NCBI GenBank assembly: GCA_040752195.1
Contig: JBFMFC010000021.1
Location: 1-56,293 of the forward strand
DNA: 56,293 nt
Reading direction: 5' to 3'
Source: DSNY01 sp040752195
GTDB lineage: Bacteria; Pseudomonadota; Gammaproteobacteria; Burkholderiales; Burkholderiaceae_F
The translations under genes and the position numbers were made by a program. The notes beneath the pieces were generated by a model. That model was not told where the DNA came from and ran no database searches. It saw nothing but the letters and a program-made list of their open reading frames with translations. This document shows, in pieces, positions 1 through 16,300 of the stretch; position 1 is the first letter of the stretch, and every line of letters starts with the position of its first letter.

Positions 1-744
1 GCGCTTGGCCGCCGGCCGGCCCGCGGGCTTGGCTTCCGGCCGGGCTTCGGGTCGGCGTACGCGGCGTTCTTCGCGCTCGGGCGCCGGCACGGCTTCGGCC
101 GCGGGCGCCTCGCTGCGGCCGAGCGTGTCGCCCTTGTAGACCCAAACCTTGACGCCGATGACGCCGTAGGTGGTCTTGGCTTCAGAGAGCCCGTAGTCGA
201 TGTCCGCGCGCAGCGTGTGCAGCGGCACGCGGCCTTCGCGGTACCACTCGGTGCGTGCGATCTCGATGCCGTTCAGCCGTCCGGCACTCATGATCTTGAT
301 GCCTTGCGCGCCCAGCCGCATCGCGTTCTGCATCGCGCGCTTCATCGCGCGGCGGAACATGATGCGTTTCTCGAGCTGCTGCGTGATCGAATCGGCGATG
401 AGCTGCGCATCGATCTCCGGCTTGCGGATCTCGTCGATGTTGACGTGTACCGGCACGCCGAGCATCTTCTGCAGCTCGGTCTTCAGCGACTCGATGTCCT
501 CGCCCTTCTTGCCGATCACCACACCCGGGCGCGCCGAGTAGATCGTGATGCGCGCGTTCTTCGCCGGGCGCTCGATCAGGATGCGGCCGACCGACGCGTT
601 GCGGAGCTTCTTCTTCAGGTACTCGCGGACCCTCAGGTCTTCGCCGAGCATGCGCGCGAACTCCGGACCCGACGCGAACCAGCGCGAGTTCCAGTTGCGC
701 GAAACCGCGAGCCGGAAACCGGTGGGATTGATCTTCTGACCCAT
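1..744 (-). CDS. rpsC: 30S ribosomal protein S3 (uS3), 3' end cut by window edge
   Basis: Small-subunit protein of the 30S head near the mRNA entry tunnel. The N-terminus MGQKINPTGFRLAV and the KH-domain stretch with GKKGEDIESL are typical of bacterial S3. 248 codons are visible and the frame is still open at base 1. The visible C-terminal part is a charged, Pro/Ala/Arg-rich tail, as in other betaproteobacterial S3 proteins, so only a short piece is missing. It lies 17 bases downstream of rplV in the S10 operon. Start chosen at the ATG giving the conserved MGQK terminus. Confidence 0.97.
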   Translation of the reverse strand, partial: MGQKINPTGFRLAVSRNWNSRWFASGPEFARMLGEDLRVREYLKKKLRNASVGRILIERPAKNARITIYSARPGVVIGKKGEDIESLKTELQKMLGVPVHVNIDEIRKPEIDAQLIADSITQQLEKRIMFRRAMKRAMQNAMRLGAQGIKIMSAGRLNGIEIARTEWYREGRVPLHTLRADIDYGLSEAKTTYGVIGVKVWVYKGDTLGRSEAPAAEAVPAPEREERRVRRPEARPEAKPAGRPAAKR

Positions 745-761
745 GCGTACCCCTCAGCTTC

Positions 762-1103
762 CTAGCGGTTCTTGCCGTCGCCGACGGCGACGAAGACGTG
801 ACAGGTCTGCTTGTTGATGCGCGTGCCGCGCCCCTTGGCGCGCGCCGAGAAGCGGCGCAGCGTCGACGCCTTCTCGACGTAGATCTTCGTGACCTTCAAC
901 TCGTCGATGTCGGCGCCATCGTTGTGCTCGGCGTTGGCGATCGCCGACTCGAGCGCCTTCTTGATGATGCCCGCCGCCTTCTTCTGGGTGAAAGCGAGGA
1001 TGTTCAGCGCCTTGTCGACCGGCTTGCCGCGGACGAGGTCGGCGACGAGCCGGCCCTTCTGCGCCGACAGCCTGACGCCGCGGACGGATGCTGTGGTTTC
1101 CAT
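762..1103 (-). CDS. rplV: 50S ribosomal protein L22 (uL22)
   Basis: 113-residue large-subunit protein that lines the peptide exit tunnel with its long beta hairpin. The family features are the N-terminal block with SAQKGRLVADLVRG, the AEHN segment near the middle, and the C-terminal hairpin containing RFSARAKGRGTRI. Length matches the family (about 110). It sits between rpsS and rpsC in canonical S10 operon order, 9 bases downstream of rpsS. Confidence 0.98.
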   Translation of the reverse strand: METTASVRGVRLSAQKGRLVADLVRGKPVDKALNILAFTQKKAAGIIKKALESAIANAEHNDGADIDELKVTKIYVEKASTLRRFSARAKGRGTRINKQTCHVFVAVGDGKNR

Positions 1104-1112
1104 CGTGTCCTC

Positions 1113-1403
1113 TTACTTCCTGCTGGGCGCGACAGCGGTCTTCTTGTCCGCGGCATGCCCCTTGAAAGTGCGCGTCAGCGCGAACTCGCCGAGTTTGTGA
1201 CCGACCATCTGCTCGGTGATATAGACGGGGACGTGCTGTCTGCCGTTGTGCACGGCGATCGTCAGCCCGATGAAGTCGGGAACGATCGTCGAGCGGCGCG
1301 ACCAGGTCTTGATCGGCTTCTTGTCCTTCGTGGCCTGCGCGGCCTCGACCTTCTTCAGCAGATGCCCGTCGACGAACGGGCCCTTTTTCAGTGAACGCGA
1401 CAT
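1113..1403 (-). CDS. rpsS: 30S ribosomal protein S19 (uS19)
   Basis: 96-residue protein of the 30S head, partner of S13 and close to the A-site finger. The start MSRSLKKGPFVDGHLL and the later block GHKLGEFALTRTFKGHA are diagnostic. Length is slightly longer than the E. coli protein (92), with a small basic tail. It lies 9 bases downstream of rplB. Nothing unusual is seen. Confidence 0.98.
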   Translation of the reverse strand: MSRSLKKGPFVDGHLLKKVEAAQATKDKKPIKTWSRRSTIVPDFIGLTIAVHNGRQHVPVYITEQMVGHKLGEFALTRTFKGHAADKKTAVAPSRK

Positions 1404-1412
1404 GCGGACCCC

Positions 1413-2237
1413 TTACTTGCGACGGCGCTGCACGATCAGCGAATCGGTGCGCTTGTTCTTGCGCGTGCGATAGCCTTTGGTGAGCTTGCCCCACGGGCTG
1501 ACCGGATCGCGCTTCGTGCCGGTGCGACCCTCGCCGCCGCCATGCGGATGGTCGATCGGATTCATCGCCACGCCGCGTACGGTCGGACGGATGCCGCGCC
1601 AGCGCATTGCGCCGGCCTTGCCGAACTGGCGCAGGTTGTTCTCTTCGTTGCCGACCTCGCCGATCGTCGCGCGGCACTCGATCAGCACGCGGCGGATCTC
1701 TCCGGAGCGCAGCCTGAGCTGTGCGTAGCTGCCCTCGCGGGCGAGCAACTGCACGGATGCGCCGGCCGCGCGCGCGAGTTGTGCACCCTTGCCCGGCTGC
1801 ATCTCGATGCAGTGGATCGTCGTTCCCACCGGGATGTTGCGCAGCGGCAGCGTGTTTCCGACCTTGATCGGGGCCTCCTGCCCGCTCACCACCTCGGCGC
1901 CGACCGACAATCCCTTGGGTGCGACGATGTACCGGCGCTCGCCGTCGGCGTAGCACAGCAGCGCGATGTGCGCCGAACGGTTCGGATCGTATTCGAGGCG
2001 CTCGACCTTGGCCGGGATGCCGTCCTTGTCGCGCTTGAAGTCGACCAGCCGGTAGTGGCGCTTGTGCCCACCGCCCTGATGGCGCGTCGTAATGCGCCCG
2101 GCGCTGTTGCGACCCGAGCCGCGGATCTTCTTCTCGGTCAGAGACGGCAGCGGCCCGCCCTTGTGCAGATCCGGGCTGACGACCTTGACGAGGCCGCGCC
2201 GCCCGGCCGAGGTGGGTTTGACTTTGACCAGCGGCAT
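1413..2237 (-). CDS. rplB: 50S ribosomal protein L2 (uL2)
   Basis: 274-residue core protein of the large subunit, needed for subunit joining and peptidyl transfer. The conserved C-terminal loop with NPIDHPHGGGEGRT, carrying the functionally important histidine, is present, as is the RNA-binding N-terminal half. An in-frame GTG lies one codon upstream (2240), but the ATG at 2237 gives the family N-terminus (MPLVKVKPTS) and its A overlaps the rplW stop as TGATG. Translational coupling to rplW is likely. Confidence 0.97.
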   Translation of the reverse strand: MPLVKVKPTSAGRRGLVKVVSPDLHKGGPLPSLTEKKIRGSGRNSAGRITTRHQGGGHKRHYRLVDFKRDKDGIPAKVERLEYDPNRSAHIALLCYADGERRYIVAPKGLSVGAEVVSGQEAPIKVGNTLPLRNIPVGTTIHCIEMQPGKGAQLARAAGASVQLLAREGSYAQLRLRSGEIRRVLIECRATIGEVGNEENNLRQFGKAGAMRWRGIRPTVRGVAMNPIDHPHGGGEGRTGTKRDPVSPWGKLTKGYRTRKNKRTDSLIVQRRRK

Positions 2238-2536
2238 CACTTCACCTCTTGCGCGAAGTTGATTTCCTGACCGGGCTTGAGCGACACGTACGCCTTGCGC
2301 ACGTTGTCACGCCGCCCCACGAAGCGGCCGAACTTTTTCTGCTTGCCCTTCTGATTCAGGATCGACACGCGCTCGACCTGCACTTTGAACAGCAGCTCGA
2401 CCGCCGCCTTGACTTCCTGCTTTGTCGCGTCCTGCTTGACGCGGAAGGCGACCTGCTCGTGTTTGTCGGCGATCATCGTGCTCTTCTCGGAAACGATGGG
2501 CGCGACCAGCACGCTGTACAGACGCTCCTGGTTCAT
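2237..2536 (-). CDS. rplW: 50S ribosomal protein L23 (uL23)
   Basis: 99-residue protein at the exit of the peptide tunnel, the docking site for trigger factor and SRP. Recognised by the N-terminal VLVAPIVSEKST block and the tail with RRDNVRKAYVSLKPGQEI. An upstream open frame continues, but the ATG at 2536 gives the family length and overlaps the rplD stop as ATGA (2533-2536). Its own stop overlaps the rplB start by one base, so rplD, rplW and rplB look translationally coupled. Confidence 0.97.
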   Translation of the reverse strand: MNQERLYSVLVAPIVSEKSTMIADKHEQVAFRVKQDATKQEVKAAVELLFKVQVERVSILNQKGKQKKFGRFVGRRDNVRKAYVSLKPGQEINFAQEVK

Positions 2537-3171
2537 GACTGCCCCCACATCTCTTCGAGCTTGGCGATCGCCGGTTTCGTGACGACGACCTTCTTGAAGT
2601 GGATCAGCGACATCGGGTCCGCGTAGCGCGGCTCGACGACCATCACGTCCTTCAGGTTGCGCGACGCCAGGTACAGGTTCTCGTCGACGTTGTCGGTGAT
2701 GATTAGCACGGACGACTCGGGCGTGCCGAGCCCCATGGCCTTGAGTTTTTGCGCGAGCAGCTTGGTCTTCGGCGACTCGACCGTCAGTCCGTCGATGACC
2801 GCAATGCGGTCGTCCTTCGCCAGCTTGCTCAGAATCGAGCACACGCCGGCGCGGTACATCTTCCTGTTGACCTTCTGAGTGAAGTTCTCGTCCGGCGAGT
2901 TCGGGAACACGCGGCCACCGCCGCGCCACAGCGGCGACGAAGTCATGCCGGCGCGCGCGCGGCCCGTGCCTTTCTGCCGCCACGGCTTCTTGGTCGAGTG
3001 TTTGACGGTCGCGCGGTCCTTCTGCGCCCGCGTGCCCTGGCGCGCGTTCGCCTGGTAGGCGACGACGAGCTGGTGCACCAGCGCTTCGTTGAAGTCGCGG
3101 CCGAACAGGGTGGCCGGCGCCGGCGTCGTGCCCGTCGTCTGGCCCTGGGCGTCGAGTACTTTGAGTTCCAT
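2533..3171 (-). CDS. rplD: 50S ribosomal protein L4 (uL4)
   Basis: 212-residue large-subunit protein whose extended loop (around KKPWRQKGTGRARAG) reaches the exit tunnel. In E. coli L4 also represses the S10 operon by binding its leader; whether that happens here cannot be told from this window, since rpsJ is fused to the upstream str cluster and no S10-type leader is obvious. Overlaps rplW by 4 bases (ATGA) and follows rplC by 10 bases. Confidence 0.98.
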   Translation of the reverse strand: MELKVLDAQGQTTGTTPAPATLFGRDFNEALVHQLVVAYQANARQGTRAQKDRATVKHSTKKPWRQKGTGRARAGMTSSPLWRGGGRVFPNSPDENFTQKVNRKMYRAGVCSILSKLAKDDRIAVIDGLTVESPKTKLLAQKLKAMGLGTPESSVLIITDNVDENLYLASRNLKDVMVVEPRYADPMSLIHFKKVVVTKPAIAKLEEMWGQS

Positions 3172-3181
3172 CGCCCGCTCC

Positions 3182-3850
3182 TTATGCCTTCACCGCGGGA
3201 CGCACGATCACGCTGCCGCCCTTCGCGCCCGGCACCGCGCCGCGCACCATCAGCAGCCCGCGGTCCTTGTCGACGCGCGCAACGACGAGGTTCTGCGTCG
3301 TGCGCTGCTTGTCGCCCAGATGGCCCGCCATGCGCTTGCCGGGCATGACGCGGCCGGGATCCTGCCGCATGCCGATCGAGCCCGGCGCGTTGGTGGTCAC
3401 AGAGTTGCCGTGGCTCGCTCGATTCGACGAAAAGTGGTGACGCTTGATCGCGCCCGCGAAGCCTTTGCCGATCGTCACGCCGGTAACGTCGACCTTCTGT
3501 CCCACCTGGAACAGTTCGACGCTCAGAATCGCACCGGGCTTGAACTCGCCGGCCTTGGCGGCATCGATGCGGAACTCCTTGAGCACCGAGCCTGCTTCGA
3601 CACCGGCCTTGGCATAGTGCCCGGCCAGAGGCTTGGCGACCCGCGACGGCTTCTTGCTGCCGTAGGCGACCTGAACAGCCGCGTAGCCGTCCGTTTCGAC
3701 CGTCTTCACCTGCGTGACACGGTTGTTCGACACGTCGAGCACGGTCACGGGAACGGTCTCGCCGTCGTCCGTGAAGATGCGCGTCATGCCGACCTTGCGG
3801 CCGACGAGGCCCAGACGCGACGCGTGGGCCTGTGAACTCGCTTCACTCAT
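3182..3850 (-). CDS. rplC: 50S ribosomal protein L3 (uL3)
   Basis: 222-residue large-subunit protein near the peptidyl transferase centre. Family features are GLVGRKVGMTRIF near the N-terminus, the central KRHHFSSNRASHGNS loop (target of PrmB glutamine methylation in E. coli) and GRVMPGKRMAGH. A longer in-frame start exists at 3862, but the ATG at 3850 has a GGAGAG Shine-Dalgarno sequence 4 bases upstream. A 118-base gap separates it from rpsJ. Confidence 0.97.
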   Translation of the reverse strand: MSEASSQAHASRLGLVGRKVGMTRIFTDDGETVPVTVLDVSNNRVTQVKTVETDGYAAVQVAYGSKKPSRVAKPLAGHYAKAGVEAGSVLKEFRIDAAKAGEFKPGAILSVELFQVGQKVDVTGVTIGKGFAGAIKRHHFSSNRASHGNSVTTNAPGSIGMRQDPGRVMPGKRMAGHLGDKQRTTQNLVVARVDKDRGLLMVRGAVPGAKGGSVIVRPAVKA

Positions 3851-3968
3851 CGTTCTCTCCAAACCCCGGCTTCGATTGGCCAGGACCGTGTTTCCGTGCG
3901 CCGCACCTGCTGCCCGGCCGCGGAAAGCCAGCGATTGTATCCAAGTCAGGCGGGGCGGCGCAACTGCG

Positions 3969-4280
3969 CTACTGAACCTTGATCTCGACGTCCACGCCTG
4001 CCGGCAGATCGAGCTTCATCAGGGCATCGACGGTCTTGTCGGTGGGGTCGATGATGTCCATCAGCCGCTGGTGCGTGCGAATCTCGAACTGATCGCGCGA
4101 CGTCTTGTTCACGTGCGGCGAGCGCAGGATGTCGAAGCGCTGGATGCGCGTCGGCAGCGGAACCGGACCGCGGACGACCGCGCCGGTGCGCTTGGCCGTA
4201 TCGACGATCTCCAGCGCCGACTGGTCGATCAGCTTGTAATCGAACGCCTTCAGGCGAATACGGATGCGTTGGCTTTGCAT
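3969..4280 (-). CDS. rpsJ: 30S ribosomal protein S10 (uS10) / NusE
   Basis: 103-residue protein of the 30S head, also the NusE antitermination factor that links NusG-bound RNA polymerase to the ribosome. The sequence RIRIRLKAFDYKLID and the loop with GPVPLPTRIQRFDILRSPHVNK are diagnostic. The open frame extends upstream to 4421, but the ATG at 4280 gives the exact family length and has a GAAGGAA ribosome binding site. It follows the first tuf copy after 79 bases, so the str and S10 clusters may form one transcription unit. Confidence 0.97.
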   Translation of the reverse strand: MQSQRIRIRLKAFDYKLIDQSALEIVDTAKRTGAVVRGPVPLPTRIQRFDILRSPHVNKTSRDQFEIRTHQRLMDIIDPTDKTVDALMKLDLPAGVDVEIKVQ

Positions 4281-4359
4281 GTCAGTTCCTTCAAAGAGCG
4301 AGGGGCCGCCGACCAGCAAACCGGGCGGCGGCCCGCGGTTTGAGCAGAATCGCTTCGGA

Positions 4360-5551
<1,192 letters not shown>

Positions 5552-5594
5552 TCTTCCTCTAACTAAAGAACGGTTGTTGGTCCTGCGTCGGCGG

Positions 5595-7697
<2,103 letters not shown>

Positions 7698-7751
7698 AAG
7701 AAGACCTCTTGTGGCCGGTCGCACGCAGGGCGACCGGCGTTCCAACCTTCG

Positions 7752-8222
7752 TTAAAACCTGAAGTGCGCGAAGGCCTTGTTCGCCTCCGCCATGCGGTGC
7801 ACTTCCTCGCGCTTCTTCATCGCACCGCCGCGCCCTTCGGCCGCTTCCATCAGCTCGCCCGCCAGGCGCAGCGGCATCGACTTCTCGCCGCGCTTTTTCG
7901 CCGCTTCACGCAGCCAGCGCATCGCCAAGGCCATCCGCCGCACCGGCCGCACCTCGACCGGGACCTGGTAGTTGGCGCCGCCGACGCGACGGCTCTTGAC
8001 CTCGACCATCGGCTTGACGTTGGCGAGCGCCTGCGTGAACACCTCGAGCGCGTTCTTGCCGGTCTTGCTTTCGATCTGCGCGAGCGCGCCGTAGACGATC
8101 CGCTCGGCGACCGCTTTCTTGCCGTCGAGCATGATGACGTTCACGAACTTCGTGACGTCCGAGCTGTTGAACTTCGGATCCGGAAGGATCTCGCGCTTTG
8201 GTACTTCGCGACGACGGGGCAT
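7752..8222 (-). CDS. rpsG: 30S ribosomal protein S7 (uS7)
   Basis: 156-residue primary 16S rRNA-binding protein that organises the 30S head. N-terminus MPRRREVPKREILPDPK and the central block with VGGANYQVPVEVRP are diagnostic. In E. coli S7 represses the str operon by binding the rpsL-rpsG intercistronic RNA; the corresponding gap here is 124 bases (8223-8346), long enough to hold such a site, but I did not identify the binding structure. Confidence 0.98.
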   Translation of the reverse strand: MPRRREVPKREILPDPKFNSSDVTKFVNVIMLDGKKAVAERIVYGALAQIESKTGKNALEVFTQALANVKPMVEVKSRRVGGANYQVPVEVRPVRRMALAMRWLREAAKKRGEKSMPLRLAGELMEAAEGRGGAMKKREEVHRMAEANKAFAHFRF

Positions 8223-8346
8223 TGGAGTGTTCCTCGGTCTTCAGTCGAAAGTGGCGCTTGGCCACGATGGCAGCCCCATGGTGACGGGCTGCGACTTACT
8301 CGGCCGGCGCGCCGCTTCGGCGCACCCGCCGCAAATGCAACGATCC

Positions 8347-8724
8347 CTAACTCGCTTTCGGACGCTTGGCGCCGTACTTCGAGCGGGCCTGCTTGCGGTC
8401 TTTTACACCCTGCGTATCGAGCGAACCGCGCACGATGTGGTAGCGCACGCCGGGCAGGTCCTTCACGCGACCGCCGCGAATCAGTACGACTGAGTGCTCC
8501 TGCAGGTTGTGGCCCTCGCCGCCGATGTACGAGATCACCTCGAAGCCGTTGGTCAGCCGCACCTTGGCGACTTTGCGCAGGGCCGAATTGGGCTTCTTCG
8601 GCGTCGTCGTGTAAACGCGCGTACACACTCCGCGCTTCTGCGGGCTGTTCCTCAGCGCCGGGCTCTTGCTCTTGACGCTCGTTGATTCGCGCGGCTTGCG
8701 AACCAGTTGATTGATGGTCGGCAT
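8347..8724 (-). CDS. rpsL: 30S ribosomal protein S12 (uS12)
   Basis: 125-residue decoding-centre protein. Start MPTINQLVRKPR is conserved; an in-frame upstream start at 8754 would add ten unconserved residues and is rejected. The two streptomycin loops TTTPKKPNSALRKV and GGRVKDLPGVRYH carry the wild-type lysines, so no classical resistance change is visible. First gene of the str cluster, preceded by a 321-base region with a candidate promoter. Confidence 0.98.
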   Translation of the reverse strand: MPTINQLVRKPRESTSVKSKSPALRNSPQKRGVCTRVYTTTPKKPNSALRKVAKVRLTNGFEVISYIGGEGHNLQEHSVVLIRGGRVKDLPGVRYHIVRGSLDTQGVKDRKQARSKYGAKRPKAS

Positions 8725-8793
8725 TGCGGTGTCCGCCTGGTCTGGGTCTGTCAAATCCGAGTCGCCCGCACCGGGCGGGAAACCATGCTATCG

Positions 8794-8834
8794 GGTGCCT
8801 TCGGGACTTGCACCGGAAGCGGTGCCTTCGGGAC
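8794..8834. repeat. 14-base direct repeat in the rpsL leader
   Basis: GGTGCCTTCGGGAC occurs at 8794-8807 and again at 8821-8834, separated by 13 bases. It lies between the candidate promoter and rpsL. The role is unknown; it could shape leader RNA or be a local duplication. Confidence 0.6.
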
Positions 8835-8909
8835 GGTTTGCCCGCAAGCGATGGGCGAGCGGACGACCTCAAAGAACACCGGGTCCGAGCGGACTCCGAA
8901 GAGCCGGAG

Positions 8910-8939
8910 ATTTTCCTTTGCCTGCTATCCTCTTGTCAA
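8910..8939 (-). promoter_or_regulatory. Candidate sigma-70 promoter of the str cluster
   Basis: On the minus strand a perfect -35 TTGACA (8939-8934) is followed after 18 bases by GAAAAT (8915-8910), a 4-of-6 match to the -10 consensus. It points toward rpsL and lies about 185 bases upstream of it. Confidence 0.55.
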
Positions 8940-8981
8940 GGCGAACCGGCGCCGGACGCAAAGGCCGGCTTAGCCCAAAGC

Positions 8982-9010
8982 AAAGGGCCGGCGGTTGTTG
9001 CCGGCCCTTT
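8982..9010 (-). terminator. Hairpin after rpoC, likely terminator
   Basis: A perfect 11-bp inverted repeat (AAAGGGCCGGC, 7-base loop, GCCGGCCCTTT) begins 35 bases past the rpoC stop. On the minus strand the arm is followed by GCTTTGGGC, only a weak T run, so termination may be partial. Confidence 0.65.
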
Positions 9011-9045
9011 GGTGCTTCTGCGAAGTCGCGGCAGCGCTTCGGAAC

Positions 9046-13278
<4,233 letters not shown>

Positions 13279-13319
13279 GCGTTCCTCTCAGTGAATCTCG
13301 ATGCGCCCAACGCGGCGGA

Positions 13320-16300
13320 TCAGCCGCGCTCGAGATCGATGTCGATCCCGAGCGAGCGGATTTCCTTGACCAGCACGTTGAACGACTCGGGCATGCCGGC
13401 ATCGATCGAGTGCTCGCCCTTGACGATGTTTTCGTAGACCTTGGTTCGTCCGTTCACGTCGTCCGACTTGACGGTCAGCATCTCCTGCAACGTGTACGCC
13501 GCGCCGTAGGCTTCCAACGCCCAAACCTCCATCTCGCCGAAGCGCTGCCCGCCGAACTGCGCCTTGCCGCCGAGCGGCTGCTGCGTGACCAGCGAGTACG
13601 GTCCGGTCGAACGCGCGTGCATCTTGTCGTCGACGAGGTGGTGCAGCTTGAGCATGTGCATGTAGCCGACCGTGACCGGGCGCTCGAACGCTTCGCCGGT
13701 GCGACCGTCGTACAGCGTCGCCTGCGTCTTCGTGTTGGTCAGCCCGAGCCGCGCCGCGATCTCGGGCGGGTACGCCATGTCGAGCATCGCGCGGATCTCC
13801 GACTCCGAAGCGCCGTCGAAGACGGGCGTCGCGAACGGAACGCCGTCCCTCAGATGCTCGGCGAGCTGATTCAGCTCGTCGTCGGACAGCGTGTCGATCT
13901 CCTCGGTCTTGCCGGACTTGTTGTAGATGTCGCGCAGCAGCCCCCGCAGTTGCGCGGTCTTGGCCTCGCGCAGCAGCTCGCCGATGCGCTGGCCCAGTCC
14001 GCGCGCGGCCCAGCCGAGGTGCGTCTCGAGGATCTGCCCGACGTTCATCCGCGACGGCACGCCGAGCGGATTCAGCACGATGTCCACCGGCGTTCCGTCG
14101 GCCATGTACGGCATGTCCTCGACCGGAACGATGCGCGACACCACGCCCTTGTTGCCGTGCCGACCCGCCATCTTGTCGCCCGGCTGCAGCCGGCGCTTCA
14201 CGGCCAGATAGACCTTGACCATCTTCAGCACGCCCGGCGGCAGTTCGTCGCCCTGCGTGAGCTTCTTGCGCTTGTCCTCGAACGCCTGATCGAACTGCCG
14301 GCGCTTCGCCTCGATCGACTCTTTCAGCGCCTCGAGCTGTGCGGCCGCGTTGTCGTCGGCCAACCGGATGTCGAACCAGTGATACTTCTCGAGCGAGTCG
14401 AGGTAGTCCTTGGTGATCACCGTGCCCTTGGCGATCTTGCGCGGCCCACCGGTCGCCTCCTTGCGCAACAGCAGCTTCTCGATGCGCTGGAAGGCGTCCG
14501 CCTCGACGATGCGCAACTGGTCGTTCAGATCCTGGCGATAGCGCTTCAGCGCGTCGTCGATGATCTGCTGCGCACGTTTGTCGCGCTGGATTCCTTCGCG
14601 CGTGAAGACCTGCACGTCGATCACGGTGCCGTTCATGCCGGACGGCACGCGCAGCGACGTGTCCTTCACGTCGGACGCTTTCTCGCCGAAGATCGCGCGC
14701 AGCAGCTTCTCTTCCGGCGTCAGCTGCGTTTCGCCTTTCGGCGTCACCTTGCCGACCAGCGTGTCGCCGGCCTGCACTTCGGCGCCGATGTAGACGATGC
14801 CGGACTCGTCGAGCCGCGCCAGCTGGTTCTCGGAGAGGTTGGAGATGTCGCGCGTGATTTCCTCGGGTCCGAGCTTGGTGTCGCGCGCGACGACGTTCAG
14901 CTCCTCGATGTGGATCGACGTGTAGCGGTCGTCGGCGACGACGCGCTCCGAGATCAGGATCGAATCCTCGAAGTTGTAGCCGTTCCACGGCATGAACGCG
15001 ACCAGCATGTTCTGGCCCAGCGCCAGTTCGCCCAGGTCGGTCGACGCGCCGTCGGCGATCACGTCGCCCTTGGCGATTACGTCGCCCTTCTTGACGATCG
15101 GGCGCTGGTTGATGTTCGTGTTCTGGTTGCTGCGCGTGTACTTGACGAGGTTGTAGATGTCGACGCCGACTTCGCCGGCGACGTTCTCGTCCTCGTTGAC
15201 GCGCACGACGATGCGGTTCGCATCGACGTAGTCGACCACGCCGCCGCGCAGCGCCTGCACCGTCGTTCCCGAGTCGACCGCGACGGTGCGCTCGATGCCG
15301 GTGCCGACGAAGGGTTTTTCCGGGCGCAGGCACGGCACCGCCTGCCGCTGCATGTTCGAGCCCATCAGCGCACGGTTGGCGTCGTCGTGCTCGAGGAACG
15401 GGATCAGCGACGCCGCGACCGAAACGATCTGGCTCGGCGCCACGTCCATGTACTGGACTCGCTCCGGGCTCATCAACACGAACTCGCCGTTCAGTCGGCA
15501 GCTCACCAGCTCGTCGACGAACCTGCCCGTCTTGTCGAGCGGGGCGTTGGCCTGCGCGATGACGTACTTGCCTTCCTCGATGGCCGACAGGTACGAGATC
15601 TCGTTGGTGACGTGGCTGTCGACGACGCGGCGGTAGGGCGTCTCCAGAAAGCCGTATTCGTTCAGCCGCGCGTACAGCGACATCGAGTTGATCAGGCCGA
15701 TGTTCGGACCCTCGGGCGTCTCGATCGGGCAAACGCGGCCGTAGTGCGTCGGATGAACGTCGCGCACCTCGAAACCGGCGCGTTCGCGCGTCAGCCCCCC
15801 CGGTCCAAGCGCGGAGACGCGGCGCTTGTGCGTGATCTCCGACAACGGGTTGGTCTGGTCCATGAACTGGCTCAACTGCGAGGAGCCGAAGAACTCGCGG
15901 ATCGACGCGCTGATCGGCTTGCTGTTGATCAGGTCGTGCGGCATCAGGTTTTCGGTCTCCGCCTGACCGAGGCGCTCGCGCACCGCGCGCTCGACGCGCA
16001 CGAGACCGGCGCGGAACTGGTTTTCCGCCAGCTCGCCGACGCAGCGCACGCGCCGGTTGCCGAGGTGATCGATGTCGTCGATCTCGCCGCGGCCGTTGCG
16101 CAGCTCGACGAGCACCTTCATCGTGTCGATGATGTCCTCGTTGGTCAGCACCATCGGCCCGGTGATGTCGGGCCGGCCGAAGCGGCTGTTGACCTTCATT
16201 CGGCCGACGCGCGACAGATCGTAGGTTTCCTCGTCGAAGAACAGCCGCCTGAACAGCGTCTCGACCGCATCCTCGGTCGGCGGCTCGCCGGGTCGCATCA

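Larger units (their letters stand above)
8725..9045. other. 321-base gap between rpoC and rpsL
   Basis: No gene is seen here. In reading (minus) direction it holds an 11-bp hairpin after rpoC, a candidate promoter for the str cluster, a 14-base direct repeat and the rpsL leader. Together these suggest that the beta/L11 and str clusters are separated transcriptionally at this point, although they run in the same direction. Confidence 0.7.

Noticed and set aside
754..1956. 400-codon minus-strand frame overlapping rplV, rpsS and rplB
   Set aside because: It is an out-of-frame reading through three ribosomal protein genes that are intact in their own frames.
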